DNA of 64,000 nt from CAKZLS01 sp963701445 (lineage in GTDB: Bacteria; Pseudomonadota; Alphaproteobacteria; Rhodospirillales; Defluviicoccaceae), in assembly GCA_963701445.1 (NCBI GenBank), contig CAVPAM010000010.1, forward strand, positions 1-64,000. The letters run 5' to 3'. The notes beneath the pieces were generated by a model. It did not search any database. It saw nothing but the letters and a program-made list of their open reading frames with translations, and was not told the origin of the DNA. The translations under genes were made by a program, and so were the position numbers. Below, piece by piece: positions 22,397 through 31,139 of this stretch; within the stretch, counting starts at the first letter, position 1, and every line of letters begins with the position of its first letter.

Positions 22397-23380
22397 TTAT
22401 TCGGCGGCAGCGGTTGGTTCGAGCAGTTCGTGCGGTAACTTGAACTGCATATGTTCATTGACGCCGTTCAGTTCCTCGACGGTAACCTCGCCGAAATCGC
22501 TCAGACGGGCGATCAGATCCTGCACAAGCTCTTCGGGCGCCGAGGCTCCAGCCGTCACACCAACCGTTTTGACGCCGGTAACCCAGTCGGGACGAAGGGC
22601 GGAAGCATCGTCGATCAAATAGCTCGGAATCCCGATTTCCGATCCGATTTCGCGCAAACGGTTCGAGTTGGAGCTGTTCTGGGCGCCAACCACGAGCAAA
22701 AGATCAACCTGTGCAGCCAGTTCACGCACCGCTTGCTGCCGGTTTTGCGTGGCGTAGCAAATGTCCTTCACGTCCGGGCCCACGATCGATGGAAACCGCT
22801 CTTTCAAGCCTTCGATCACCGCGCGGGTATCGTCGACGCTGAGGGTGGTCTGGGTTACGTAGGCAAGCTTGGATGGGTCCCGTACCTCGACGCCGGCCAC
22901 GTCGCCCACGTCCGAGACCAGGTGAACGCCGCCGGGAATGCGCCCCTGCGTGCCCTCCACCTCCGGGTGCCCGGCGTGGCCGATCAAGATGACTTCCCGG
23001 CCCTTCCGGGCATGATTTCGGCCCTCTTTATGCACCTTCGACACCAATGGACAGGTGGCATCGATAACCGGAAGGTTTCGTCGTCTGGCATCGTCTTCCA
23101 CGGCCGCCGCCACGCCGTGCGCGCTGAACACCGTGACCGCGCCGTCGGGAATTTCCTCGAGCTCTTCCACAAACACAGCGCCCTTCGCGCGGAGCGACTC
23201 GACCACATGGCGGTTGTGAACGATTTCATGACGGACGTACACTGGCGGGCCGTAAATCTCGATTGCCCGTTCGACAATCTCGATGGCACGCTCTACACCG
23301 GCGCAGAAGCCACGAGGCTTCGCCAAAAGGACACGAATGGATCGACCTTGATTTCTTTCGGTCACGCCACGGCTCTCCAA
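22397..23380 (-). CDS. ispH: 4-hydroxy-3-methylbut-2-enyl diphosphate reductase IspH
   Basis: 327-aa iron-sulfur enzyme, last step of the MEP pathway, producing IPP and DMAPP. The three cluster cysteines are in KPRGFCAGVERAI (Cys 26), IDATCPLVSKVH and ICYATQNRQ; the active-site HxxxGH-type stretch ILIGHAGHPEVEGTQG is present. Placement directly upstream of hpnH ties isoprenoid supply to hopanoid synthesis and is seen in other alphaproteobacteria. Confidence 0.95.
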   Translation of the reverse strand: MESRGVTERNQGRSIRVLLAKPRGFCAGVERAIEIVERAIEIYGPPVYVRHEIVHNRHVVESLRAKGAVFVEELEEIPDGAVTVFSAHGVAAAVEDDARRRNLPVIDATCPLVSKVHKEGRNHARKGREVILIGHAGHPEVEGTQGRIPGGVHLVSDVGDVAGVEVRDPSKLAYVTQTTLSVDDTRAVIEGLKERFPSIVGPDVKDICYATQNRQQAVRELAAQVDLLLVVGAQNSSNSNRLREIGSEIGIPSYLIDDASALRPDWVTGVKTVGVTAGASAPEELVQDLIARLSDFGEVTVEELNGVNEHMQFKLPHELLEPTAAAE

Positions 23381-23766
23381 AGTATTTCGATGCTCCTTTA
23401 CGTCAGCCGCAACATAGTTTGGTTTCAGGAGAACGAAAAGGGGGGATTAAACCTCTAAAAAGTTCCGGATTTTGGCAATCCGATCGAAAAGCCAATGTAT
23501 TAAAAGAAAACGCTCCCACCGACGGATATGGCACGTGACCTGCTTCTCGGTCCAAGTGTGTCATATATGCAGCGGCAAACTTTCCTTACATGTGGAAGCG
23601 CTGCGTCATTTTGAGCTATGATCATTATCAGGCTAAAGCGGATTATTCAGGTTTTTCTCAGGCAGAGACAGCTTGGTTTGGGAACACGAAGCGGGTAAGC
23701 GTCGCGGGCAATTCTTTCATCCGGTAGCCTGTGCGCCGTGCCGGAGAGGGCTGGGAGGTCAATCGA
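23381..23766. other. Divergent promoter region between ispH and the ROK gene
   Basis: 386 bp, lower in GC than its surroundings, with no gene I can support. It separates leftward ispH-hpnH from the rightward ROK gene and so should contain both promoters. No unambiguous -35/-10 pair was found; a TTGAGC at about 23611 followed by A/T-rich sequence is the best rightward candidate. Confidence 0.4.
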
Positions 23767-24750
23767 ATGTCCAGCAAAAAGGCGAAAAGACATTGGGTCG
23801 GGTTCGACCTTGGTGGAACCAAGATGCTGGCGGTCGTTTTCGACCAGGATTTCAAGATTCTGATCCGCAAGCGCCGCAAGACACGCGCGCAAGACGGCTC
23901 GAAGGGCGGCCTTCGACGGATGGTCGCCTTGATCGAATCGGCATTGGCGGAAGCCGGGCTCGCGGCCGATGATCTCGCGGGGATCGGCGTTGGATGCCCC
24001 GGCCCACTCGATCTCGATAACGGGGTCGTGCTCGAGATGCCCAACCTTGGGTGGAAAAAAACCAAGGTTGGAGCCGAGCTGGAGAGCGTGTTTCGGTGTC
24101 CCGTTGTCATATTGAACGATGTCGACGCCGGCATTTACGCTGAATACTGCTTCGGCGCCGCCCGCGACGCCCGGTGTGTCGTTGGCGTGTTCCCGGGAAC
24201 GGGAATTGGCGGGGGGGCGGTCTACAAGGGAGAAATTCTCCGCGGCACGAGCGGTTCGTGCATGGAGATCGGTCATATACCCGTTGTCCCGGAAGGACCG
24301 CATTGCGGCTGCGGCCGGCGGGGTTGCCTGGAGGCCGTATCGGGCCGACTTGCGATTTCGGCCGCCGCCGCGGCGGCGGCATATCGCGGCGAGGCGCCGA
24401 ACCTTTTGGCGATGGCTGGCACCGACCTCGGAAATATCCGCAGCCGCGCGCTCCGGGAATCCATCGCTGCCGGCGATGTCATCATCGAGGCGATTGTCAG
24501 GGACTCCGCGCGAACGGTCGGCTGGGCCATGGCTGGAGTGGTTAATCTCCTGGCGCCCGACATCGTGCTTTTGGGCGGCGGGCTTGTGGAGGAAATGCCG
24601 GATCTGTTTACGGAGGAATTCGAAGCCGCGGTGAGGGGGCGCGTCATGCCGTCCTACGTGAACGCGTTTAAGATCCAGGTGACTCAACTCGCGGGGGACG
24701 CGACCGTCACGGGCGCCGCGGCGTGGGCACAGCAAACCATTGATGCGTAA
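23767..24750 (+). CDS. ROK-family sugar kinase or regulator (glucokinase-like)
   Basis: 327 aa from ATG 23767, which follows GGGAGG by nine bases. The N-terminal phosphate-binding motif is GFDLGGTKMLAVVFD, and GIGVGCPGPLDLDNG and the GTGIGGG loop follow. The ROK zinc signature is HCGCGRRGCLEA. There is no N-terminal helix-turn-helix, so it is a kinase-type ROK (glucose, N-acetylhexosamine or similar) rather than a repressor. Convergent with hisI, 27 bp between the stops. Confidence 0.85.
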   Translation: MSSKKAKRHWVGFDLGGTKMLAVVFDQDFKILIRKRRKTRAQDGSKGGLRRMVALIESALAEAGLAADDLAGIGVGCPGPLDLDNGVVLEMPNLGWKKTKVGAELESVFRCPVVILNDVDAGIYAEYCFGAARDARCVVGVFPGTGIGGGAVYKGEILRGTSGSCMEIGHIPVVPEGPHCGCGRRGCLEAVSGRLAISAAAAAAAYRGEAPNLLAMAGTDLGNIRSRALRESIAAGDVIIEAIVRDSARTVGWAMAGVVNLLAPDIVLLGGGLVEEMPDLFTEEFEAAVRGRVMPSYVNAFKIQVTQLAGDATVTGAAAWAQQTIDA

Positions 24751-24777
24751 GTCCTAACGGCGGTTGATTGATCGACG

Positions 24778-25278
24778 CTAAAGTTGGGTGGGATTTGGCG
24801 CGTCGCCGTAGACGTCCTTCGGATCGAAGGTCTTAGAGCCCTCTTCGAATTTCAGAGCGCCACCGTTGTCCGTCGCTTTCTTGCCCACGGGTATGGAGCG
24901 GTAAAAGCAGGACCGGTAGCCCACATGGCAGCTGGCGTCGCCCTCGACCTTAACCCTGAGCCAGACCGCGTCCTGATCGTCGTCGATCCGCATCTCGACA
25001 ATCTTCTGGACAAATCCGCTGGTCGCCCCTTTATGCCACAGGCATTTGCGGCTTCGGCTCCAATAAAAGGCCTCCCCGTGCTCGATCGTTTTCATGAGGG
25101 CTTCGGCATTCATGTAGGCGTGCATCAGAACGTCCCCGGAGGCCGCGTCGGTCGTGACCACGGGAATTAGGCCATCCGCGTCGAATTTTGGCGCGAGTTG
25201 GGCGCCTTCTTCGACCTGTTCGATGCTTTCCCGGGCCGAAAATGCGACTTTGCTATCAGGAGACGTGCTTGTTGTCAC
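24778..25278 (-). CDS. hisI: Phosphoribosyl-AMP cyclohydrolase HisI
   Basis: 166 aa (GTG start), third step of histidine biosynthesis, hydrolysing the adenine ring of PR-AMP. Family motifs: FDADGLIPVVTTDAASGDVLMHAYMN, EAFYWSRSRKCLWHKGATSG with a metal-site Cys, and CHVGYRSCFYRS. About 30 residues at the N-terminus and a charged tail extend beyond the core. The HisE pyrophosphohydrolase domain found in some fusions is absent. Confidence 0.93.
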   Translation of the reverse strand: MTTSTSPDSKVAFSARESIEQVEEGAQLAPKFDADGLIPVVTTDAASGDVLMHAYMNAEALMKTIEHGEAFYWSRSRKCLWHKGATSGFVQKIVEMRIDDDQDAVWLRVKVEGDASCHVGYRSCFYRSIPVGKKATDNGGALKFEEGSKTFDPKDVYGDAPNPTQL

Positions 25279-25467
25279 GACGGCGACAATCCTTATTCAG
25301 ATCATGGAAACCCGTGTCATATGTCATAGAGGCAAGACGCGGGCAAGGCGCCATGACGATTTTTTTGTAGCCTGACACGACCTTCACGCTATAGAAAGCA
25401 CTCCCTGCGGCGCTTGTCACGAAAAGGCGACGTCTGTTAGTCGCGGGTAAATTCAGAGGATAGCGAA

Positions 25468-25644
25468 ATGGCGGTACCAAGAAAAAAGACGTCAAGGTCA
25501 AAACGCGGAATGCGGCGTTCCCATCAGGCGCTGAAGTCGGCGGCCTATGCGGAAGACAAGACGTCTGGCGAACTCAAGCGCCCCCACCACATCGATTTAG
25601 CCACGGGCATGTACCGTGGCCGCCAGGTTCTTGAGCCCAAGTAG
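25468..25644 (+). CDS. rpmF: 50S ribosomal protein L32
   Basis: 58 aa starting at ATG 25468, with AGAGGA eight bases ahead. The product begins MAVPRKKTSRSKRGMRRSHQ and ends GMYRGRQVLEPK, an exact L32 layout: a basic N-terminus then the HIDLATGMYRGRQV motif. The bacterial four-Cys zinc ribbon is absent, as in most alphaproteobacterial L32. It is a structural protein of the large subunit. In many proteobacteria plsX and fabH follow rpmF; here the next gene is hpnN, 341 bp away. Confidence 0.93.
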   Translation: MAVPRKKTSRSKRGMRRSHQALKSAAYAEDKTSGELKRPHHIDLATGMYRGRQVLEPK

Positions 25645-25985
25645 ACCATCCGCACGGTTTGTTGCAGGTCTCGGGCCCCGCGGATCAAGGGCTCCATTGA
25701 CGGCACCCGACGGAACCGACTGTTGGTCCGAATGCCAATGGGTGTCGAGTGCGTGGTCAAGGGTCATGGACTCGATCCGTTTGGTGGGGTGGCGGACCCT
25801 ATCTCCTAGGCGGCCCACCCCGCCACGCCGAGGACCGGGTGTGAGCGTGGACGTATTTTCCAAATTATGCGAAACAACCTCTGTCGGCTTTTGATCCTCC
25901 GCGCGCGGTCCTCCTTGAGGCGGCGGCGGTGGGGAAGGGTAGGTTGCGGGTTCCGAGGCGGTCGGCCAGTGGGAAGGTCCGCTTC
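25645..25985. other. Intergenic region between rpmF and hpnN
   Basis: 341 bp without a supportable gene. An imperfect GC-rich inverted repeat (GGTGGGGTGGCGG ... CCCACCCCGCC) lies at about 25780-25832 and could be an rpmF terminator, but no T tract follows. The hpnN promoter is presumably here. Confidence 0.35.
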
Positions 25986-28619
25986 ATGACCGCGCGTTTC
26001 GTGTATGCGTACCGCCGTTTGCTCATCAGGTGGACCGATATCGTTCGGCGCTGGGCGCTGGTTGTTGTCTTGCTCTCCCTGGCGCTCTCGGCCGGCGCGG
26101 CGGTGTACATCGCGAAAAATTTCGCGGTCAACACGGACACTCTCGAGATGTTGTCCGCCGAGCTCCCGTGGCGGCAATGGTGGAACGAAGAACACCAAGC
26201 GTTTCCGCAGTTTCACGACACGCTTGTGGTGATGGTGGAGGGCCAAACCGCCGATCTCGCCGATGACGCGGCGTTGGCGCTGGCCGCTCGTCTGACAAAC
26301 CGGCCCGACCTATTTCGCGATGTATTCTATCCCCAGGGAGACGCGTTCTTTCGTCGCAACGGCCTTCTCTATCTGGACGTGGATGCGCTGTTCGAACTCA
26401 GTGACAAGCTCGCCGCCGCGCAGCCGTTTCTGGGAGCACTCTCGTCCGATCCGAGCCTGCGCGGCTTTCTGGGAATGTTGGGCCTTGCCGTTGATCAGGT
26501 GGCGAGCGACCAGGATGTCGCGGCATTTGATTTGGCCCCCATCCTTAACGCCATCGCGGAGGTGGTGGAGGCGCAGACGGCTGGGCGGTTTGATCAGTTG
26601 TCATGGCAGCAAATTATGACGGGCGCGGCGGGGGCGGCTCAAGAGCGTGCCGTCCGGCTGATCGTGCTTCAGCCCGTTCTCGACTATGCATCCATGCAAC
26701 CGGCCGCGGCGGCAATGGAAACCATTCGCGAGATCGCCAAGGAACTGGACCTGGACGCCGCGCATGGCGTGACCGTGCGGATGACCGGCGAGGCCGCCCT
26801 GGAGACGGAGGAACTCTCCAGCGTTCAATCGGGAATGGGCTTGGCCGGAGTGCTGTCGCTTACCCTCATATCGGCGTTGCTGACTGCTTGCTTTGCATCC
26901 GTGCGACTGATTTTCGCCACCTTGGTTACCCTTGTCGTGGGGCTGATATGGACGTTCGCGTTCGCATTGGCGACGGTCGGGGCGCTCAACCTGATTTCGG
27001 TAGCGTTCGCCGTGTTGTTCATCGGTCTCGGCATTGATTTCGGGATCCACTATTCCCTGCGGTATCGGGAAGCGTTGGGAAACGGCGCGGCTCACGCCGG
27101 CGCGCTGCGACAGACGGCCAGAGATGTCGGCGGCGCACTGACTCTATGCGCCATTGCGGCCGGTATCAGTTTTTACTCGTTCCTTCCGACCGACTACGTG
27201 GGCTTGGCTGAGCTGGGCGTCATCTCGGGAACCGGGATGCTGATCGCCCTGTTCGCCAATCTCACCCTCCTGCCGGCCCTGCTCACGCTGTTCCCTCCGC
27301 ATCCGCCGCGTCCGTCAGGGGTTGTCCGATCGTTTGCCACCCGTTTTTCCCGGCTTATCCAGTCCCATGCTCGGCCGATCGTGTGGGGTGCGCTGGCCTT
27401 GGCGGTTGGGTCCGCGTTGCTTCTACCCCAAGCTCGGTTTGTCGCCGATCCGGACAAGCTCAAGGACCCAGATAGCGAGTCCGTATCGGCGCTCAACGAT
27501 CTGAGGCAGTTGGAGGTTGGCGCCACGACCTTCCTCAACGTCCTGTCCGAAAATCTAACCGACGCGGAGTCCCTGGCGCGTCGCGCGTCGCAATTGGATT
27601 CGGTCGGCGGAACCCGCACGCTCGCCGATTTTCTGCCAAGCGATCAGGACGAGAAGCTCGAGATTGTCGATACCCTGGCCCTGGTTCTCGAACCGGCTTT
27701 CACCGGCGCCGTGACGCCACCGCCTTCACCGGCGGACATGGCGCGGGCGGTTGGTGGATTTGAGGAAAAATTGCGCGCGTTGGCGGTCTTGCCGGACGAG
27801 GCGACGTCCGTGGCGGCGAGCCGCCTCCTCTCGGCGCTTGCCAGTTGGCCGCAGGACAGCCGCGATGACGCCGCCCTGAGCGAATTGCAGGTCCGATTGT
27901 TGTCGGGTTTTCCCGGTCGAATGGCGGCTCTGAGGGAGTCCTTGGGGGCGACGGCCTTCGATCTGAGCGATCTGCCGCAAGAGATCAGGGCGCGCTGGGT
28001 CACCGAAAGCGGGGTGGCGCGTCTGGAGATCTACCCCAAGAAACGCATCGAGGAGGATAACGAAGCTCTCCACCGCTTCGTGGACGAGGTGCGGACCGTG
28101 GCGCCGGAAGCCATAGGGGAACCCGTTATCCTGGTGGAAACCGCCCGCACTGTCATTTGGGCGTTTGCCGAGGCCGCGATCATCGCGGTGGTGGCGATCG
28201 CGGTTTTGCTCGGCGTACTCATTCGGAACGCGAGAGACGTGGCGCTTATTTTTGCTCCGCTGATCCTTGCGGCATTGCTGACGGTGGCGGTCACGGTCGT
28301 CATCGACATGCCGTTCAACTTGGCCAATGTGATTGCCCTGCCGCTGCTCTTCGGGCTTGGTGTCGCCGGCAGCCTGCAGTTGGTGATGCGGGAACGGACC
28401 GAGGGTCAATCCGCCGGCGCATTGAATTCAAGCACGCCTAGGGCGGTCCTGTTCAGCGCCTTGACGACGATTGGTTCATTCGGAACCCTTGCCATTTCCA
28501 ATCACCTGGGAATCGCAAACATGGGGTTGCTGTTGGCAATCGCCATTTCCCTTTCCTTGCTGTGCACGTTGGTGGTGACGCCTGCTCTCATGGCCGTTTA
28601 CGGCCGTACGAACCGGTAA
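25986..28619 (+). CDS. hpnN: Hopanoid-associated RND transporter HpnN
   Basis: 877-aa inner-membrane protein of the MMPL/RND superfamily. Start set at ATG 25986 (MTARFVYAYRRL), preceded by GGGAAGG; the frame opens 57 bases earlier without a better site. Layout: one N-terminal membrane helix, a large periplasmic loop (about residues 50-280), a block of five or six helices (LAGVLSLTLISALLTAC through LLTLF), a second helix and loop, and a final helix block. The conserved RND stretch LFIGLGIDFGIHYSLRYRE is present. HpnN moves hopanoids from the inner to the outer membrane. The hpnM partner lies immediately downstream on the opposite strand. Confidence 0.93.
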   Translation: MTARFVYAYRRLLIRWTDIVRRWALVVVLLSLALSAGAAVYIAKNFAVNTDTLEMLSAELPWRQWWNEEHQAFPQFHDTLVVMVEGQTADLADDAALALAARLTNRPDLFRDVFYPQGDAFFRRNGLLYLDVDALFELSDKLAAAQPFLGALSSDPSLRGFLGMLGLAVDQVASDQDVAAFDLAPILNAIAEVVEAQTAGRFDQLSWQQIMTGAAGAAQERAVRLIVLQPVLDYASMQPAAAAMETIREIAKELDLDAAHGVTVRMTGEAALETEELSSVQSGMGLAGVLSLTLISALLTACFASVRLIFATLVTLVVGLIWTFAFALATVGALNLISVAFAVLFIGLGIDFGIHYSLRYREALGNGAAHAGALRQTARDVGGALTLCAIAAGISFYSFLPTDYVGLAELGVISGTGMLIALFANLTLLPALLTLFPPHPPRPSGVVRSFATRFSRLIQSHARPIVWGALALAVGSALLLPQARFVADPDKLKDPDSESVSALNDLRQLEVGATTFLNVLSENLTDAESLARRASQLDSVGGTRTLADFLPSDQDEKLEIVDTLALVLEPAFTGAVTPPPSPADMARAVGGFEEKLRALAVLPDEATSVAASRLLSALASWPQDSRDDAALSELQVRLLSGFPGRMAALRESLGATAFDLSDLPQEIRARWVTESGVARLEIYPKKRIEEDNEALHRFVDEVRTVAPEAIGEPVILVETARTVIWAFAEAAIIAVVAIAVLLGVLIRNARDVALIFAPLILAALLTVAVTVVIDMPFNLANVIALPLLFGLGVAGSLQLVMRERTEGQSAGALNSSTPRAVLFSALTTIGSFGTLAISNHLGIANMGLLLAIAISLSLLCTLVVTPALMAVYGRTNR

Positions 28620-28645
28620 TCCGGCGGTCAAGCGCGAAGCGGCCC

Positions 28646-29254
28646 TTATTGGGCCAGCAGTTCGTCGGCTTTGGAATTCAAGGCGGTTGTCAGCGCGTCG
28701 GCCCCCCCTTCGCGCAGTATCGGGTTGTACTCCGAGCGGCGGACCGCCATTTCGCTGATTTTTTTCTCGAGCAGAATATCGACGATGCGCCATTGGCCGT
28801 CGGTGCTGGCGAGGACATAGGTAATGGCAACAGGCGGGGCGGCGTTCCTAACAATTTGGGTGTCCACCAGTACGCTATCCCTGGGACCTTGGCGTTGGCC
28901 GAGAACTTCGAAGGTCTCGCCCGAATACCCGCTGAACTGAGCCGCATAGTTGCTGATGCTGAGATGCGTGAACGCCTTGACCAGCCTGTCGCGCTGTTCG
29001 TCGGTCGCGGTTTTCCAAGACGAGCCGGTTGCGAAGCGGGTCATTTTATCAAAGTCAAACGCTCGGCGGAGGACCGGCGATAACTTTTCGTAACGGCCGG
29101 TGACACCGAGCGCTTTCGCGTCCTTCATGACTTCGAGGAGTGTCTCCTGCAAGACGTTGACGACGTCGGTGGGGTCTGGTTCGTCAGCCTCGACAGGGAA
29201 AAACACAAGCAAAAAGGAGAAAAACAGGGCAATGGTTTTCACGGCGACAGTCAT
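28646..29254 (-). CDS. hpnM: Hopanoid biosynthesis-associated protein HpnM (Ttg2/MlaC family)
   Basis: 202 aa from ATG 29254, which starts a signal peptide (MTVAVKTIALFFSFLLVFF); a TTG-initiated reading from 29287 is unlikely. HpnM-specific segments are clear: MKDAKALGVTGRYEKL, FATGSSWKTATDEQRDRLVKAF, YAAQFSGYSGETFEVLGQ, WRIVDILLEKKISEMAVRRSEY and LREGGADAL. It is a periplasmic lipid-binding partner presumed to work with HpnN. Convergent with hpnN (26 bp between stops) and divergent from rpoH. Confidence 0.9.
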   Translation of the reverse strand: MTVAVKTIALFFSFLLVFFPVEADEPDPTDVVNVLQETLLEVMKDAKALGVTGRYEKLSPVLRRAFDFDKMTRFATGSSWKTATDEQRDRLVKAFTHLSISNYAAQFSGYSGETFEVLGQRQGPRDSVLVDTQIVRNAAPPVAITYVLASTDGQWRIVDILLEKKISEMAVRRSEYNPILREGGADALTTALNSKADELLAQ

Positions 29255-29445
29255 TCCAACGGGCAGGAAATTGAAGAACAATGTCAAACTCTTAAGTCAA
29301 CAGTAGAGGTCCCGGCGCTTGATGACAATGCCGCTGGCAACAGGTGCGCCGGGCATCTGCCATCTCGCGGCGGTATCGCCTGGAAAAATGCGAACGCAGC
29401 CGTGATCCGGCATTTGGGCGGGAGTCGGGCGTCACGCAAAACCCC

Positions 29446-29475
29446 TTGACTTTCGTCGGGCTTTGGTAATAATAT
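29446..29475 (+). promoter_or_regulatory. Sigma-70-type promoter of rpoH
   Basis: TTGACT at 29446-29451, an 18-base spacer, and TAATAT at 29470-29475. Both boxes are close to consensus in an otherwise GC-rich region and face rpoH. Predicted transcription start is near 29482. Confidence 0.7.
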
Positions 29476-29584
29476 TTCTCTGTGAAAGTGGGGTGGCGCG
29501 ATGCCTGATTGGGTCGTGTCAGCCGAGACTGGCTTTTGGCGGTGACGCGAGGGCGAATATCGCTTCGGAGGAAGGATATCGCAA

Positions 29585-29644
29585 GTGAGTGATCGGTATT
29601 TCTCTCCCTACCAAAGCCGGATCAATCGGCGGTCTGTCTGTTAG
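29585..29644 (+). CDS. Candidate 19-codon upstream ORF in the rpoH leader
   Basis: GTG start preceded by GGAGGAAGG at 29567-29575, about nine bases away, a stronger site than most genes here have. Product VSDRYFSPYQSRINRRSVC, ending at TAG 29644, 97 bases before rpoH. No known family. It could be a leader peptide linking translation to rpoH expression, or chance. Seen in sequence; function is speculation. Confidence 0.3.
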   Translation: MSDRYFSPYQSRINRRSVC

Positions 29645-29740
29645 ATCGCGGATTCCTTTCATGTGATGATTTTACGCGCCCGGGTGTTTAGCCGCGCCAA
29701 CAACGTGGAACCGGGATGGCAAAAAGGGAGGTTAGAAGGA

Positions 29741-30634
29741 ATGACCACATTCAATCTGCCGGCCGTTCACGCGGATGGAGGCTTGACTCGGTATTTTCAG
29801 GAAATCTGGAAGTTTCCCATCCTGCCTGGGGATGAGGAGCAAATGCTCGCGGAGCGTTGGCGCGACCATGGCGACCGGGATGCGGCGCATAAGCTGGTTA
29901 CCAGCCATTTGCGTCTCGTGGCCAAGATTGCCATGGGATATCGCGGCTACGGCTTGCCGGTGGCGGACTTGATTTCCGAGGGCAACATCGGACTGATGAA
30001 GGCGGTCAAGAAATTTGAACCGGAGCGGGGGTTCAGGCTCTCAACCTATGCCATGTGGTGGATTCGCGCATCGATCACCGAGTATATCCTTCGGTCCTGG
30101 TCGTTGGTGAAGACCGGGACGCTTGCCGCGCAGAAGAAGCTGTTTTTCGGTCTTGGACGGATCAAGAGGAACCTGAATATCATCGAGGGTGGCGAGCTGG
30201 AGCCTGAACAGGCGCGTCTCATCGCCGAGAATCTCGATGTTTCAGAGAAAGACGTCATGGACATGGATCGGCGTCTTTCCAGCCGCGACCTCTCGTTGAA
30301 TGCGCCGAGAAGTCATGAGGATGGAGAAGGATCCGAATTCCAGGATAGTTTGGTTGACGAGGCACCGAGCCCCGAATCATTAGCGGCCGAACGTCAGGAA
30401 AGCGGCTATCGAACGGGACTTCTGCGGAAAGCGATGGAGCAACTGAATGACCGCGAGCGCCACATTATCAGCGAGCGCCGCCTCAGCGACGATCCAATGA
30501 CATTGGAGGAATTGGGGCGGGTCTACGGCGTAAGCCGCGAGCGGGTCCGGCAGTTGGAACAACGCGCCTTCGACAAGATTCGGGCCGCTGTCCAGGAAAT
30601 GACGGCCAACACGGCCGCGGCCGTGAGCCACTGA
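29741..30634 (+). CDS. rpoH: RNA polymerase sigma-32 factor RpoH
   Basis: 297 aa from ATG 29741, with GGGAGG and GAAGGA just ahead; the frame runs 78 bases further up but lacks protein-like sequence there. Region 2 has AHKLVTSHLRLVAKIAMGYRGYGLPVADLISEGNIGLM and the -10-recognising STYAMWWIRASITEYILRSWSLVK. The RpoH box is seen in AAQKKLFFGLGRIK. Region 4 has LEELGRVYGVSRERVRQLE. It directs heat-shock transcription. Its own promoter looks sigma-70 type, and a strong terminator follows. Confidence 0.95.
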   Translation: MTTFNLPAVHADGGLTRYFQEIWKFPILPGDEEQMLAERWRDHGDRDAAHKLVTSHLRLVAKIAMGYRGYGLPVADLISEGNIGLMKAVKKFEPERGFRLSTYAMWWIRASITEYILRSWSLVKTGTLAAQKKLFFGLGRIKRNLNIIEGGELEPEQARLIAENLDVSEKDVMDMDRRLSSRDLSLNAPRSHEDGEGSEFQDSLVDEAPSPESLAAERQESGYRTGLLRKAMEQLNDRERHIISERRLSDDPMTLEELGRVYGVSRERVRQLEQRAFDKIRAAVQEMTANTAAAVSH

Positions 30635-30648
30635 CCTAAGAGAATGCG

Positions 30649-30680
30649 GGGACCGGGTGATACGAACCCGGTCCCGTTTT
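30649..30680 (+). terminator. Rho-independent terminator of rpoH
   Basis: Perfect 10-bp stem GGGACCGGGT / ACCCGGTCCC (30649-30658 and 30666-30675) with a 7-base loop, then GTTTT. It begins 15 bases after the rpoH stop and overlaps the stop of convergent usg by two bases. Confidence 0.85.
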
Positions 30681-30942
30681 ACTGCAGTGTGAGCAGGCCA
30701 TCGGCAATTCTGAATTCGGCCGGTTTGATGAGTTCGCAGGAACCCACGACGACCGAGTGGAGCGGGCCATCCAGGTTCTGACGCCAGTATTTCAGAAATC
30801 CCGTCAGCACCGGAAAATCGGGCTGGATATCGAAATCCTGCCACACGAAGTTTTGCAGGACACCGGGATAGTCGGGGAGGTGATAGGTGATCTCCGCCGT
30901 GGTGAGTTGGTATCCGAGCAACTGCCTCTCAAGCGGGCTCAT
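30679..30942 (-). CDS. usg: Usg-family protein
   Basis: 87 aa matching the small Usg family often found near tryptophan genes in alphaproteobacteria. The typical pattern is complete: LLGYQLTTAEITYHLPDYPG, NFVWQDFDIQPDFP and LDGPLHSVVVGS...IKPAEFR. No catalytic role is established and no trp genes adjoin it here. It has AGGAGGT ahead of the start and is convergent with rpoH. Confidence 0.88.
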   Translation of the reverse strand: MSPLERQLLGYQLTTAEITYHLPDYPGVLQNFVWQDFDIQPDFPVLTGFLKYWRQNLDGPLHSVVVGSCELIKPAEFRIADGLLTLQ

Positions 30943-31139
30943 CGAGTTTACCTCCTATAGTACGTTAAGAAGATAATATACAACTATAACGATTTAACCT
31001 GCTTCTTCAACTGCTTTTGCATGCGGGTAAGCAAGATATTGGCCAATCGGAGAGCTTTCCTAGACATAAGCTTGGGAATGAGGTCATTCTTTCCAGAGCG
31101 AAGGGACTGAAGACGGTCGAAAATGGGGGGCGTGGATAG

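Larger units (their letters stand above)
29255..29740. other. Regulatory region and long leader upstream of rpoH
   Basis: 486 bp between hpnM and rpoH. It holds a good sigma-70 promoter at 29446-29475 and then about 260 bases of leader before the rpoH ATG. Two short frames lie in the leader: ATG 29510 (14 codons) and GTG 29585 (19 codons). The second has GGAGGAAGG in front of it. A long structured leader fits temperature control of rpoH translation, but no thermosensor family was recognised. Confidence 0.5.

Noticed and set aside
30984..31139. Minus-strand frame ending MQKQLKKQVKSL
   Set aside because: It looks protein-like for about 50 codons, but has no start codon with a ribosome site and runs into the antisense of the SAM hydroxide adenosyltransferase gene. 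It may be a gene remnant.
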